Of a stretch of DNA of 64,000 nt, positions 24,781 to 32,459 are shown piece by piece. Within the stretch, counting starts at the first letter, position 1, and every line of letters starts with the position of its first letter. The stretch spans positions 62,001-126,000 of the forward strand of contig NZ_CP118488.1 in assembly GCF_051124815.1 (NCBI RefSeq), read 5' to 3'. This DNA is from Azospirillum sp051124815. Lineage in GTDB: Bacteria > Pseudomonadota > Alphaproteobacteria > Azospirillales > Azospirillaceae. The notes below the pieces were generated by a model. It did no database searches and was not told where the DNA came from. It saw only the letters and a list, made by a program, of their open reading frames with translations. The position numbers were made by a program, and so were the translations under genes.

Positions 24781-26280
24781 ATGACCATCGTTGCCCACCT
24801 GATCGGCGGCAAGACCGACGCGCCCGCCGGCACCCGCACCGCCGACATCGTCAATCCCGCCACCGGCGACGTGGCCGGACAGGTCGCCCTGGCGTCGCGT
24901 GACACGGTGGAAGAGGCCATCGCCGCCGCCGAGGCCGCTTTCCCGGCCTGGCGCGCCACGCCGCCGGCCAAGCGCGCCCGCGTCATGTTCCGCTTCAAGC
25001 AGTTGCTGGAGGAGAATGCCGAGCGCATCTGCGCCCTCATCACGGCGGAACACGGCAAGGTTCTGGACGACGCCTTCGGCGAGCTGACCCGCGGCATCGA
25101 GAATGTCGAATATGCCTGCGGCGTGCCCGAACTGCTGAAGGGCGAGTTCTCCAAGAATGTCGGGCCGGCAATCGACAGCTGGTCGGAGTTCCAGCCGCTG
25201 GGTGTCGTCGCCGGCATCACGCCGTTCAATTTTCCGGCGATGGTCCCGCTGTGGATGTACCCGATCGCCATCGCCTGCGGGAACACCTTCGTCCTGAAGC
25301 CGTCGGAGCGCGACCCAAGCTCCGCCCTCTACATCGCCCAGCTGGCGTTGGAAGCCGGCCTGCCGCCGGGCGTGCTGAACGTCGTCAACGGCGACAAGGA
25401 GGCGGTGGACACGCTGCTGACCGACCCGCGGGTGCAGGGCGTCAGCTTCGTCGGATCGACCCCGATTGCCGAATATGTCTATTCGACCGCCAGCGCCCAT
25501 GGAAAGCGGGTGCAGGCGCTGGGCGGCGCCAAGAACCACGCCATCGTCATGCCGGATGCCGATCTGGATAATGCCGTCAATGCGCTGATGGGGGCGGCTT
25601 ACGGCTCCTGCGGCGAGCGCTGCATGGCGATCTCCGTCGTGGTGGCGGTGGGCGACGAGGTGGCCGACCGGCTGAAGGACAAGCTGTCGGTGGCGCTGCG
25701 CGACCTGAAGGTCGGCGCCGGCACCTCGGCCGGCTGCGAGATGGGACCGCTGGTCACCCGCGCGCATTACGAGAAGGTGAAGGCTTATGTCGACCAGGGC
25801 GTCGCCGAGGGCGCCGATCTGGTGGTCGACGGCCGCGGACTGGTGGTGCCGGGGCATGAGAACGGCAACTTCCTGGGCGGTTGCCTGTTCGACCGCGTCA
25901 CCCCGGAGATGACCATCTACCGGGAGGAGATCTTCGGCCCGGTCCTCTGCCTCGTCCGGGTCAAGACGATGCAGGAGGGCATGGACCTGATCGACGCGCA
26001 CGAATACGGCAACGGCACCTGCCTGTTCACCCGCGACGGCGAGGCGGCCCGCTATTTCAGCGACATGATCAAGGTCGGCATGGTCGGCATCAATGTGCCG
26101 CTGCCGGTGCCGGTCGCCTATCACAGCTTCGGCGGCTGGAAGCGGTCGCTGTTCGGCGATCTGTCGGCCTATGGCCCGGACGGTGTGCGCTTCTACACCC
26201 GGCGCAAGACCATCACCCAGCGCTGGCCGACCGGCGGGATCCGCGAAGGCGCCCAGTTCGCCTTCCCGTCCATGAAGTAA
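24781..26280 (+). CDS. mmsA: CoA-acylating methylmalonate-semialdehyde dehydrogenase
   Basis: A 499-residue aldehyde dehydrogenase of the MmsA group. It oxidises methylmalonate or malonate semialdehyde with NAD and CoA to propionyl-CoA or acetyl-CoA plus CO2. MmsA marks are 'ITPFNFPAMVPLWMYPIAIACGN' (about 145-167), 'KPSERDPSS', 'ALGGAKNHAIVMPDAD' (Lys-Asn in place of the catalytic Glu seen in other aldehyde dehydrogenases, as is normal for this family), 'CGERCMAISVVVAVG' with the nucleophilic Cys, and 'SFGGWKRSLFGDLSAYG'. It lies downstream of the omega-aminotransferase gene and is likely co-transcribed. Function in beta-alanine, valine or inositol catabolism is possible; the neighbour favours beta-alanine or aminoisobutyrate. 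Confidence 0.93.
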   Translation: MTIVAHLIGGKTDAPAGTRTADIVNPATGDVAGQVALASRDTVEEAIAAAEAAFPAWRATPPAKRARVMFRFKQLLEENAERICALITAEHGKVLDDAFGELTRGIENVEYACGVPELLKGEFSKNVGPAIDSWSEFQPLGVVAGITPFNFPAMVPLWMYPIAIACGNTFVLKPSERDPSSALYIAQLALEAGLPPGVLNVVNGDKEAVDTLLTDPRVQGVSFVGSTPIAEYVYSTASAHGKRVQALGGAKNHAIVMPDADLDNAVNALMGAAYGSCGERCMAISVVVAVGDEVADRLKDKLSVALRDLKVGAGTSAGCEMGPLVTRAHYEKVKAYVDQGVAEGADLVVDGRGLVVPGHENGNFLGGCLFDRVTPEMTIYREEIFGPVLCLVRVKTMQEGMDLIDAHEYGNGTCLFTRDGEAARYFSDMIKVGMVGINVPLPVPVAYHSFGGWKRSLFGDLSAYGPDGVRFYTRRKTITQRWPTGGIREGAQFAFPSMK

Positions 26281-26297
26281 AGAGCACGCTCGGTCAT

Positions 26298-26327
26298 GAC
26301 GCCGGTGCCGAGGAAGGCACCGGCGTC
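26298..26327. terminator. Perfect hairpin between convergent mmsA and hybrid-kinase genes
   Basis: GACGCCGGTGCC (26298-26309) and GGCACCGGCGTC (26316-26327) pair over 12 bases around a 6-base loop, 18 bases after the mmsA stop. There is no clear U-run on either side, so termination is likely but not certain. Its position between two converging genes supports a bidirectional role. Confidence 0.6.
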
Positions 26328-26351
26328 GGCATACTCTTGCGCGTGGCTTTC

Positions 26352-28469
26352 CTAACGGTGGAGACCATCGTTCCGCTTGGCATCCGCCGGCGTCCTTGCG
26401 ATCTCGGCCAGCAGCTTGCCCGTCGCGACGGCGAGCTGGTTCTGCGTGTACGGCTTGGCAAGCCGCGGCAGGTCGGCGACGACACCCTCCGGCAGATCGG
26501 CGTATCCCGTCGCCAGCAGCACCGGCAGGTCCGGAGCCATCGCACGCGCAGCCTTGGCAAGCTCGACGCCGGTCATGCCGGGCATCGCATAGTCGGTCAG
26601 CAGCAGGTCGACCGCCTGCCCGCTGCGCAGAAGTTCCAGCGCTTCGCCTCCTGAACCTGCCTCGATGACCGTGTGCCCGAGGTCGGCCAGCATATCGACG
26701 GTGCTCATGGCGATCAGCGCGTCATCGTCGACCACCAGCACCACGGCAGGAGACACCTCCGCCGCCGGGGCCGGCGGCAACTCGGCCGCCTGTGCCGGCG
26801 TTGTCGCCTTCGGCAGCCACAGCTCCACGAGCGTTCCCTGACCCGGAACGCTCGACAGCCGGAACGCGCCGCCGGACTGTACCGCAAGGCCATGGACCAT
26901 CGACAACCCCAGCCCGGTGCCTTTGCCAATGCCCTTGGTCGAGAAGAACGGCTCGATCGCCCGCGCAAGCGTTCCCTCGTCCATGCCTGTGCCGCTGTCC
27001 CGCACGCTTACATACGGGTAGGAACCGGGCGGCAGCCCGGAAGCGACGGGTACCGGCGCTTCGGCAACCGTCACGGTGAAGGTGCCGCCGTCGGGCATGG
27101 CGTCGCGGGCATTCACGGCGAGATTTAGAATAGCCAGCTCAAGCTGGTTGGGATCGATCAGCGCCGGCGCCGTCGCAGGGCGTGCGTCAATGCGGATGAC
27201 GACGCGCGGGCCGACCGAGCGCTCCAGAAGCGTTTTCATGCCGTCGAGCAGCCCGGCGAGGTCCACCGCCTGCGGCTGCAAATCCTGTCGACGGGCGAAA
27301 GCCAGAAGCCTTTGGGTCAGCGTGGCTCCGCGTCGGGCTCCCTGCATAGCGCCATCGAAAAGGCGCTCCGTCGTCGGGTCGGCAGGAAGGCGTTTGCGCA
27401 GCAGCTCCAGATTGCCGAGAACCGCCATCAGCAGATTGTTGAAATCATGCGCGACGCCGCCGGTAAGCTGACCCAGGGTCTCCAGCTTCTGAGTCTGGCG
27501 CAGCTGCTCCTCGGCGCGTTCGCGGTCGCGGATCTCGTCGCGCAGCTGGTCGAGCGTGGCCGCCAGTTCGCGGGTGCGTTCCTGCACCTTGGATTCCAGC
27601 GTCCCGGTCAGGCGCTGCAACGCCTCCTGTGCCGCCTTCTGATCGCTGATGTCGACGATGACGGAGAGCGCTCCGGCCGCCTTCCCGGTGGAGTCCCGCA
27701 CAGGCAGGCCGCTGACACGGGTCCAGACCGGCTGTTCGCCGGGGGAACGATAAATGAATTCCATGCCGCTGACGGTTTCGCCGCGCAGGGCGCAGGCGCC
27801 GGGAAAGCGGTCTCGTGACAGACGACGGCCCTGCGCATCATAACTGATCCAGCTCTCCTCGCCGTCAGGCCGCTGGGACGGGATGACGCGGTCCGGAAGA
27901 AAGCGCCGGAATGCCGGATTGGACAGAATGGTCCGGCCGTTCCGGTCCATCAAGTTGACCCCCACCGGCAGATGTTCCACCAGCGTTTCGAAGCGTGCCC
28001 GTTCGTCGGCGAGGTCCGCCAGCAGACGCTCGCGCTCCACCAGCCTCGCCCTCGCCTCATATTGCCGGCGCCGGCCGCGCAGACAGGTCCGGACGACGCT
28101 GACCAGGGTGGTCGGGTGGAAGGGCCGTTCGACGAAGGTGACGTTGCCCAGCAGTTCGGTCAGGCGCGCCGCCTCCGGCGTGCGCTCGGCACCATCTCCC
28201 CGCAGGGTAAGCAGGATGACGGGAAGGTCCGACCATGGCGGCTGCGCGCCGATCCAGGCGACAAGCCCCTGGAGATCGGCGGTGCGCACCGCCTCCTCCG
28301 CCAGGATCAGCAGTCCGGCCCCGTCCTCCAGCGCCATGCAAAGCGACGGCAGGTCGGGACAGGCGTGCGCAGCGATCCCGACCTCGCCCAGCAGAGCGGA
28401 GGCGACGGTGGCATCCCGTCCGTGCGGCGCCAGGATCAGCGCGCGTTCCGTGGTGGCCGCCTCGTTCAA
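26352..28469 (-). CDS. Hybrid sensor histidine kinase/response regulator with degenerate N-terminal receiver
   Basis: A 705-residue cytoplasmic protein without clear membrane helices. Domains in order: a receiver-like domain (1-135) that lacks an acceptor Asp at the expected place ('LLILAEEAV'), a short coiled coil (136-165), a PAS domain (about 165-280, 'VNLMDRNGRTILSNPAFRRF'), a long coiled coil (280-330), a HisKA domain with His341 ('GGVAHDFNNLLMAVLGNLELL' region), an HATPase domain (N box 'LAVNARDAM' near 450-458, G boxes 'DSGTGMDEG' and 'GKGTGLGLSM'), and a C-terminal receiver with Asp626 in 'LLLTDYAMPG'. Its start overlaps the kaiC-like stop by 4 bases, so it is translationally coupled to the KaiC-like gene and probably takes its input from it. 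Confidence 0.9.
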   Translation of the reverse strand: MNEAATTERALILAPHGRDATVASALLGEVGIAAHACPDLPSLCMALEDGAGLLILAEEAVRTADLQGLVAWIGAQPPWSDLPVILLTLRGDGAERTPEAARLTELLGNVTFVERPFHPTTLVSVVRTCLRGRRRQYEARARLVERERLLADLADERARFETLVEHLPVGVNLMDRNGRTILSNPAFRRFLPDRVIPSQRPDGEESWISYDAQGRRLSRDRFPGACALRGETVSGMEFIYRSPGEQPVWTRVSGLPVRDSTGKAAGALSVIVDISDQKAAQEALQRLTGTLESKVQERTRELAATLDQLRDEIRDRERAEEQLRQTQKLETLGQLTGGVAHDFNNLLMAVLGNLELLRKRLPADPTTERLFDGAMQGARRGATLTQRLLAFARRQDLQPQAVDLAGLLDGMKTLLERSVGPRVVIRIDARPATAPALIDPNQLELAILNLAVNARDAMPDGGTFTVTVAEAPVPVASGLPPGSYPYVSVRDSGTGMDEGTLARAIEPFFSTKGIGKGTGLGLSMVHGLAVQSGGAFRLSSVPGQGTLVELWLPKATTPAQAAELPPAPAAEVSPAVVLVVDDDALIAMSTVDMLADLGHTVIEAGSGGEALELLRSGQAVDLLLTDYAMPGMTGVELAKAARAMAPDLPVLLATGYADLPEGVVADLPRLAKPYTQNQLAVATGKLLAEIARTPADAKRNDGLHR

Positions 28470-29965
28470 GCCGGATCATCCTGCAGCAAGGGTCCTCCCT
28501 GGCCGATATAGACCGGCACGCCACGCAGAACTCCCTGAAACTCGTCCAGAGGTGGCCCCATGCTGATGCCGCTGCCGGTGATCCGGTATTCGCGGATGGT
28601 GTCCTCGTGCGGACCGGCGCGCTTCTTGATCACCGAAATCGCCCGCCGGACACGGCCCAGCGCCTCGAAATAGCGCAGCAGTACGACGGTGTCGGCGAGA
28701 TAGGTGACATCGACCGGGGACTGCATGTCGCCGATCAGACCATGCTGCGCAATGGTGAGGAAGGTCGTCACGCCCTGCCGGTTCAGGTACAGCAGCAATT
28801 CGTGAAGATGCAGGACCAGAAGCTGCTCTTCCGGCATCGCCGCCTGATAGCCGTTGAGGCTGTCGATCACCACGGTGCGGATCTGGTGGTTGTCGACGCA
28901 GGCGCGGACCCGATAGGTGAACTCGCCGGGCGCCAATTCCGCCGCATCCACCTGCTCGATGATCAGGCTGCCGCGATCCCGCATGGCTTCAAGGTCGAAG
29001 CCCATCGCCCTGGTCCGGGCGAACAGCAGGCCAAGCTCCTCGTCGAACACGAACAGCGCGGCCCGCTCCCCCCGCGCGACGGCGGCCACCATGAACTGAA
29101 GCGCCAGCAGCGACTTTCCGGTACCCGCCGGACCGATGATCAGGGCGCTCGATCCGCGCTCCATGCCGCCGCCCAGCAGAGTGTCGAGTTCGGCGATGCC
29201 GCTGGCCAGCCGCTCTCCGACGAACCCGGTTCGATGCTCGGCGGCGATCAGCCGGGGGAACACCTGGAAACCGCCGGTGGTGATCGTGCAGTCGTGATAG
29301 CCGCCGCGATAGGCTTGCCCACGGTACTTGAGCACCCGCAAGCGCCGCCTCTCCGCGCCGTAGGCCGGTGTCAGCATCTCCAGACGGATAACGCCATGAG
29401 CGATGCTGTGGACCGTCTTGTCCATGGTGTCGGTGGTCAGGTCGTCGAGCAACAGCACGGTGGCGCCGTGCCGGGCGAAATAATGCTTGAGGGAAAGGAT
29501 CTGGCGCCGGTATCGCAATGAACTCTGGGCCAACAACCGGATTTCCGACAGGCTGTCGAGGACGATCCGCATCGGCTTGCAGCGTCCGATCGCCTCGAAC
29601 ATCAGCTTGGTCGTCTCGCCGAGTTCGAGATCGGAGGAGTAAAGCAGACTCTGCTGGTGCGCTTCGTCGAGCAGGCTCTCCGGCGGAACCAGCTCGAACA
29701 CCGTGATCTCATCACCGAGAGTCCAGCCATGTTCGGCTGCAGCATTGCGCAGTTCGCCCTCGGTTTCCGACAGGGTGATGTAGAGCCCGGCTTCACCGGC
29801 CGCCGCGCCGTCGAGCAGGAACTGCAGGGCAATGGTGGTCTTGCCGGTGCCGGGGCTGCCCTCGAGAAGGAAGACACGGTCGCGGGCAAGGCCGCCGGCG
29901 AGAATGTCGTCGAGCCCGGTAACGCCGGTTCGCGCCTTGTACGACTTTTCTGAGGATGCGGCCAT
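28466..29965 (-). CDS. kaiC-like: KaiC-like double-domain RecA-family ATPase
   Basis: A 499-residue protein with two KaiC repeats. Walker A motifs are 'GSPGTGKTT' (36-44) and 'GPAGTGKS' (278-285). KaiC marks include 'SYKARTGVTGLDDILAGGL' at the start, 'VVIDSLNGYQ' (Walker B of domain 2) and the region 'TYLADTVVLLRYFEALGRVRRAISVIKKR' near 421-449. At the place of the cyanobacterial Ser-Thr phosphorylation pair I align Thr421-Tyr422, so autophosphorylation may differ. The ATG at 29965 gives the usual KaiC length; longer in-frame starts to 30160 add unlikely residues. The ribosome site is weak. No kaiA or kaiB is seen nearby. With the coupled hybrid kinase, this looks like a KaiC-kinase signalling module rather than a full clock. 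Confidence 0.9.
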   Translation of the reverse strand: MAASSEKSYKARTGVTGLDDILAGGLARDRVFLLEGSPGTGKTTIALQFLLDGAAAGEAGLYITLSETEGELRNAAAEHGWTLGDEITVFELVPPESLLDEAHQQSLLYSSDLELGETTKLMFEAIGRCKPMRIVLDSLSEIRLLAQSSLRYRRQILSLKHYFARHGATVLLLDDLTTDTMDKTVHSIAHGVIRLEMLTPAYGAERRRLRVLKYRGQAYRGGYHDCTITTGGFQVFPRLIAAEHRTGFVGERLASGIAELDTLLGGGMERGSSALIIGPAGTGKSLLALQFMVAAVARGERAALFVFDEELGLLFARTRAMGFDLEAMRDRGSLIIEQVDAAELAPGEFTYRVRACVDNHQIRTVVIDSLNGYQAAMPEEQLLVLHLHELLLYLNRQGVTTFLTIAQHGLIGDMQSPVDVTYLADTVVLLRYFEALGRVRRAISVIKKRAGPHEDTIREYRITGSGISMGPPLDEFQGVLRGVPVYIGQGGPLLQDDPA

Positions 29966-30191
29966 GGCGGGCTTGGATTTCCGTCGTGAGGGTGTCGGAC
30001 AGCGCTTGCGTGAAAGCGCTGTCCAGAGTGTCGGCAACGGCACGCCACGCATGCCATAGGTCATGCGTCGATTGAAAGTCGGGCTGCAAGCGGGCGGGAA
30101 TGCCACAGAGTGGGGCCAGCCGGGCAACCATCTCTGCCTTGACGGCGACCGTGCCTGCAAGCATGGCCCCCGGGCTGAGGTGGAGGATCAA
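29793..30191 (-). CDS. Possible small protein overlapping the KaiC-like gene start
   Basis: A 132-codon frame on the minus strand begins at ATG 30191 and runs into the KaiC-like gene in another frame. Its first 75 codons show the strong G/C preference at third positions expected of coding DNA here ('VAVKAEMVARLAPLCGIP', 'DLWHAWRAVADTLDSAF'), and this preference fades once the KaiC-like frame starts. It could be a small gene that overlaps kaiC, a gene truncated by a frameshift, or chance. I do not recognise the product. Otherwise the gap between tlyA and the KaiC-like gene (29966-30339) is AT-rich near 30190-30250 and probably holds the kaiC promoter. Confidence 0.3.
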   Translation of the reverse strand: MILHLSPGAMLAGTVAVKAEMVARLAPLCGIPARLQPDFQSTHDLWHAWRAVADTLDSAFTQALSDTLTTEIQARHGRILRKVVQGANRRYRARRHSRRRPCPRPCLPSRGQPRHRQDHHCPAVPARRRGGR

Positions 30192-30339
30192 TGGACGAAG
30201 ATAAATCTGTACTCATCGATCCCGACCGTTAATTCGGTCCTTCAAGTCTAACGCATTGCCCATCGGGACGCAGCCCGGGCTATCCTCATCGACCTTCCGG
30301 CGTAGAACTATCGATTGCGCTCTTCGCACGCGGTTCCGT

Positions 30340-31122
30340 TCAGTCCGGTCGAGTGAGATCGCCGTCGGCCTTGCAATCCAAAGAGCGATCCTTCACCGCG
30401 CCGATCAGGAATTCCTTGTTCCCTTCCGGTCCGGTGATCGGGCTTTCGGTGATGTCCAGCACGCGCCAGCCCGGCAGGGCATCCAGCCACGCGCGGATGC
30501 GGTCGCAGACTTCCCCGTGCAGTTCGGGTTCGCGCACCACCCCGCCCTTGCCGACGCGGCCCTTGCCGACCTCGAATTGCGGCTTGATGAGGGCGACCAG
30601 CCGCCCGCCCGGCACCACGAGGGCCAGCGCCGCCGGCAGCACGATCTCCAGCCCGATGAAGCTGGCGTCGCACACCACGAGGTCGACCGGATCCGGGATC
30701 TCGGCCGTGGTCAGATGGCGGGCGTTGGTCTTCTCCAGAACCACCACGCGCGGGTCGGTGCGCAGTTTCCACGCCAGCTGGCCATGGCCGACATCGACGG
30801 CATAGACCTTGGCGGCCCCGCGGGTCAGCAGCACGTCGGTGAATCCGCCGGTGGAGGCGCCGACATCGACTGCGGTCAGCCCGGTCGGGTCGATGGCGAA
30901 GACGTCCAGCCCCTTCACCAGCTTCAGCCCGCCGCGCGACACCCAGGGGTGATCCTGCCCCTTGACCGCCAGCGGAGCCTCCGCCGCGATCAGATCGCCG
31001 GCCTTGTCGATGCGCTTCGTCTCGGAATAGACCAGCCCGGCCAGGATCAGCGCCTGCGCTTTGGCACGGCTTTCCGCCAGCCCGCGCTCCACCAGCGCCA
31101 CGTCAACCCTCACCCGTGCCAT
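30340..31122 (-). CDS. tlyA: TlyA-family rRNA 2'-O-methyltransferase / hemolysin-A-like protein
   Basis: A 260-residue protein with an N-terminal S4 RNA-binding domain ('VRVDVALVERGLAESRAKAQALILAGLVY', about 3-32) and a C-terminal FtsJ-type methyltransferase domain: SAM motif 'AVDVGASTGGFTDVLL' (about 84-99), 'VDLVVCDASFIGLE' and 'LVALIKPQFEVGKG'. The family methylates 2'-OH groups of 16S and/or 23S rRNA using S-adenosylmethionine. The ATG at 31122 is preceded by AAGGG; an in-frame extension to 31155 has no advantage. It belongs to the xseB-ispA-dxs-tlyA neighbourhood common in alphaproteobacteria, here separated from dxs by a histidine kinase gene. Confidence 0.92.
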   Translation of the reverse strand: MARVRVDVALVERGLAESRAKAQALILAGLVYSETKRIDKAGDLIAAEAPLAVKGQDHPWVSRGGLKLVKGLDVFAIDPTGLTAVDVGASTGGFTDVLLTRGAAKVYAVDVGHGQLAWKLRTDPRVVVLEKTNARHLTTAEIPDPVDLVVCDASFIGLEIVLPAALALVVPGGRLVALIKPQFEVGKGRVGKGGVVREPELHGEVCDRIRAWLDALPGWRVLDITESPITGPEGNKEFLIGAVKDRSLDCKADGDLTRPD

Positions 31123-31228
31123 GCCGTCGCCCTTCGCTCGCTCGTGACGGCGCATTCCTGACGCGGAACCGCCGGAAGGGCAAGCCCCGGATCCAGGCGG
31201 CAGCAGGCCAGACGTCAGGGCAAAAGAG

Positions 31229-32272
31229 TCAGGCCGGCGGGAAATCCACCGACACGCGGGTGCCGTAGGGGCTGCTGTCCGCCGTCAGCCGGCCGCGCAG
31301 CTGGCCGACGAAGGCGCGTACCACCTTCAGCCCCAGCGTCGACGCACGGGCGACGTCCAGGCCCTGCGGCAGGCCGATGCCGCGGTCGACGACCTCCAGA
31401 TGGATGCGACCGCCGTCGCCGCGGCCGAGCCGCACGTCGATATCGCCGGGCACTCCGGCGGGAAAGGCGTGCCGCGCCGCGTTGCCGACCAGTTCGCTTA
31501 CGATCAGGCTGAAGGGAATGACCGACTCCATCGGCATCTCGGTCGTCTCGGCCGTGACCTTGACACGGTGGGCGCCGGGCAGAGTCGCCTCAAGCTCCTG
31601 GCACAATTCGCGCAGATGGAGCGCCATGTCGACGGTGCCGGCGCGTAGGGCGCCATGGGTGCGCTGGTGGGCCTGGGTAACGATGCCGACCCGGCCGCCG
31701 GCGCTCTGCAGGGCGCGGCGGACCTCGGGATCCTTGCTCGACAGGGTCTGCAGGGTCAGCAGGCTGGAGACCAGCTGCAGCGTGTTCTTCAATCGGTGGC
31801 TGACGTCGCGCAGCCGCCGGTCATGTTCGGCCACCGATTCCGGGGTTTCCTCGGCGGTGACGATCAGGGCGCGGACGACGCCGTTGACCCCCAGCAGCGG
31901 AGTGACCCGCAAATCCCAGAACCGCTCGCCATCTGTGTTGCGGTCGCCGGCGGCCCGGTTGCGCTGCGGCTGGCCGGTCCGCCGCGCCTCGATCAGCATG
32001 GACAGCGACAGGGCCGGAAAACGCTCCGTCAGGTTGGTGCCCGCGACCGCGCCCAGCGCCCGGAAGGCGGCGTTGGCGAAGGCGCAGCGGTCGCCCTCCC
32101 CCTCCACCAGGGCGGTGGGTGTCGGCGTCTGATCCAGCAGGCTGCGCAACATCGCCGGATCGTCGATACCGACGCTGCCGGCCGCAACGTCGGCACCGGC
32201 AGCCCGATCCGCTCCCGGATCGGTGCCGAACTCCGCGTTGCGGTATGCCGTGACCGCCATGATGTGCGCCAT
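31229..32272 (-). CDS. PAS-domain sensor histidine kinase of the HWE/HisKA_2 type
   Basis: A 347-residue soluble kinase. A PAS domain covers about residues 40-145 ('PTPTALVEGEGDRCAFANAAFRALG'). The dimerisation region has His159 in 'VSHRLKNTLQLVSSLLTLQ', the HisKA_2 pattern, and the ATPase domain has the N box 'IVSELVGNAARHAFP' and G box 'VVDRGIGLPQG'. Start may be ATG 32272 or 32260. Kinases of this class in alphaproteobacteria often act in general stress, light or chemoreceptor responses. No cognate response-regulator gene is adjacent. It interrupts the usual dxs-tlyA linkage. Confidence 0.9.
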   Translation of the reverse strand: MAHIMAVTAYRNAEFGTDPGADRAAGADVAAGSVGIDDPAMLRSLLDQTPTPTALVEGEGDRCAFANAAFRALGAVAGTNLTERFPALSLSMLIEARRTGQPQRNRAAGDRNTDGERFWDLRVTPLLGVNGVVRALIVTAEETPESVAEHDRRLRDVSHRLKNTLQLVSSLLTLQTLSSKDPEVRRALQSAGGRVGIVTQAHQRTHGALRAGTVDMALHLRELCQELEATLPGAHRVKVTAETTEMPMESVIPFSLIVSELVGNAARHAFPAGVPGDIDVRLGRGDGGRIHLEVVDRGIGLPQGLDVARASTLGLKVVRAFVGQLRGRLTADSSPYGTRVSVDFPPA

Positions 32273-32459
32273 CGCCCCTGACCTCGTAGCCGTCCGTTGC
32301 CGTCGGCTCTTCCCCCCGTTGCCGGGGGGCTACCATTCCAGCTTGGCAAGTGTAAGGCGTCGCTCGCGCTCCACACCAGTCCAACAACCCGAAAAGCCGC
32401 TAGACAAATGGCATTACGCCGTTTGGATGGCCTCGGCGAATGGGTGAAGGAAAGAGCGG

